Assembly (NCBI RefSeq): GCF_038502225.1
Contig: NC_091391.1
Location: 3,949,214 to 4,013,213, forward strand
Direction of reading: 5' to 3'
DNA: 64,000 nt
Source: Cherax quadricarinatus
Taxonomy: Eukaryota; Arthropoda; Malacostraca; Decapoda; Parastacidae
The notes under the pieces were generated by a model, which did not search any database, was not told where the DNA came from, and worked only from the letters and a program-made list of their open reading frames with translations. Below, in pieces: positions 63,519 to 64,000 of the stretch; position 1 is the first letter of the stretch, and each line of letters opens with the position of its first letter. A program made the translations under genes and the position numbers.

Positions 63519-63751
63519 AATAAATATGTTATAGTGTTTGCTTACGTGTCTTTCTAAACCAACTTGTCGGTATTTATTACCAAGGTTTATACCACTCTCC
63601 AAACACTTGAACTTTTTAGGTAGGGACCCCTTTGCACTTGCACCATGTGCACAGTCTTGGATGAGCCCCTGAACCCCTTGGACCGCGGGGCCCCCAAATG
63701 CGCGGGGCCCTAGGCAAATGCCTGGTTTGCCTATGCGGTAATCCGGCCCTG

Positions 63752-63972
63752 AGTACATATACAAGTTATATAGGCCTACCTGACATCAAGAATAAATCAT
63801 AATTATGAGTATTTCCCCTCGCTTTTATCGTCTTAGAACATAAGAATGGAGGAACACTGCAGAAGGCCTACTGGCCCATACAAGGCAGGTCCTTATCATA
63901 ACGACCTCTACGCAAAATTACCCAAGAAATAAGATAAATCTTCTTGTTCTCTCTAAGGAGCTGTACTGCTTA
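63752..63972 (+). repeat. Spacer with interspersed repeat, GGAGGAAC family
   Basis: At about 63836-63920 AACATAAGAATGGAGGAAC and the following CTACTGGCCCATACAAGG match the copy split at 6613-7000. Nothing else seen. Confidence 0.65.
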
Positions 63973-64000
63973 CCCCTCTTAGAAGGTTCCTTGATGCTGG
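63973..64000 (-). repeat. Start of an interspersed element, cut by the window edge
   Basis: CCCCTCTTAGAAGGTTCCTT and onwards matches the reverse complement of about 489-516 with few changes. Confidence 0.65.

Larger units (their letters stand above)
63290..63592 (+). mobile_element. pLTR insertion (AGAA family) near the right hAT end
   Basis: Contains a TATATATAA box (about 63451), a ribozyme motif (63483-63518), AATAAA and the reversed border motif TTGTCGGTATTTATTACC (about 63563). The left part (63300-63412) is T-rich and ends in a reversed copy of the GGAGGAAC interspersed repeat (CCTCCATTCTTATG). The exact left border was not determined. Confidence 0.6.
55964..63751 (-). mobile_element. 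hAT-type DNA transposon, about 7.8 kb, decayed
   Basis: The left end CATGGGCCGGATTA (55964) and the right end, read in reverse as CAGGGCCGGATTA (63751), form terminal inverted repeats. A second shared block, GGGGCCC with CCTAGG, lies inside both ends. Flanks AGTACGTC and AGTACATA could be a decayed 8-bp target duplication, but this is weak. A minus-strand hAT transposase pseudogene lies inside. The element also carries two pLTR insertions and two 32-bp arrays. Positions 55978-56415 show no genes. Confidence 0.75.

Overview
This window looks like nuclear DNA from a decapod crustacean, probably crayfish-like. That is an inference from the repeat families: tRNA-derived SINEs, Penelope-like terminal repeats carrying hammerhead-type cores, LINE tails that run into (TA)n, and TA-flanked MITEs. 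I see no intact host protein gene, no rRNA and no convincing functional tRNA gene. Adding up array lengths, roughly 44 kb of the 64 kb is tandem repeat, in more than 20 arrays with units of 2 to 61 bp. Nearly all long open frames are translations of these arrays and are not annotated as genes.

Layout. 0-5 kb: AT-rich DNA, a TA-flanked MITE, a Tx1/L1-like reverse transcriptase pseudogene (minus strand) split by a tRNA-derived SINE, and a 28-bp minisatellite. 5-10.3 kb: a dense cluster of short Penelope-like terminal repeats (pLTRs) with hammerhead-type motifs, several as inverted pairs with target-site duplications, and one as a head-to-tail tandem of ribozyme-bounded monomers. 10-20.5 kb: 36-bp, 17-bp and 12/15-bp arrays separated by inverted repeats. 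20.7-24 kb: tRNA-like foldback DNA, a LINE 3' end, and short arrays. 24-28.6 kb: 30-bp and 33-bp arrays. 28.7-32.2 kb: the GIY-YIG end of a Penelope-like element, broken up by a 31/28-bp array that starts inside its own coding sequence, with an 18-bp array downstream. 32.2-42 kb: a SINE, then 35/34-bp and 32-bp arrays ending in (CA)n(TA)n. 42.3-55.7 kb: 12-, 57-, 28-, 32- and 21-bp arrays; the 57-, 28- and 32-bp units are all recognisable pieces of SINE sequence. 55.96-63.75 kb: one 7.8-kb hAT-type transposon with decayed terminal inverted repeats and a decayed minus-strand transposase (TTF-type zinc finger, DUF4371-like core, hAT C-terminal domain). It is damaged by an internal 32-bp exon amplification, a 654-bp pLTR insertion with an 11-bp target duplication, nonsense codons and a frameshift, and it carries a 3-kb 32-bp array.

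The main signal is a set of fifteen complete 35-37 nt hammerhead-like motifs in five sequence families. Core positions 3 and 8 covary (C-G, U-A, G-C), stem I covaries, position 7 is free, and stem III is the self-complementary ACGU. An AATAAA lies next to each cleavage site, and a covarying hairpin followed by ACCGACA marks element ends. The second theme is the birth of minisatellites inside transposons: in four cases a single-copy parent of the amplified unit can be read directly in the window.
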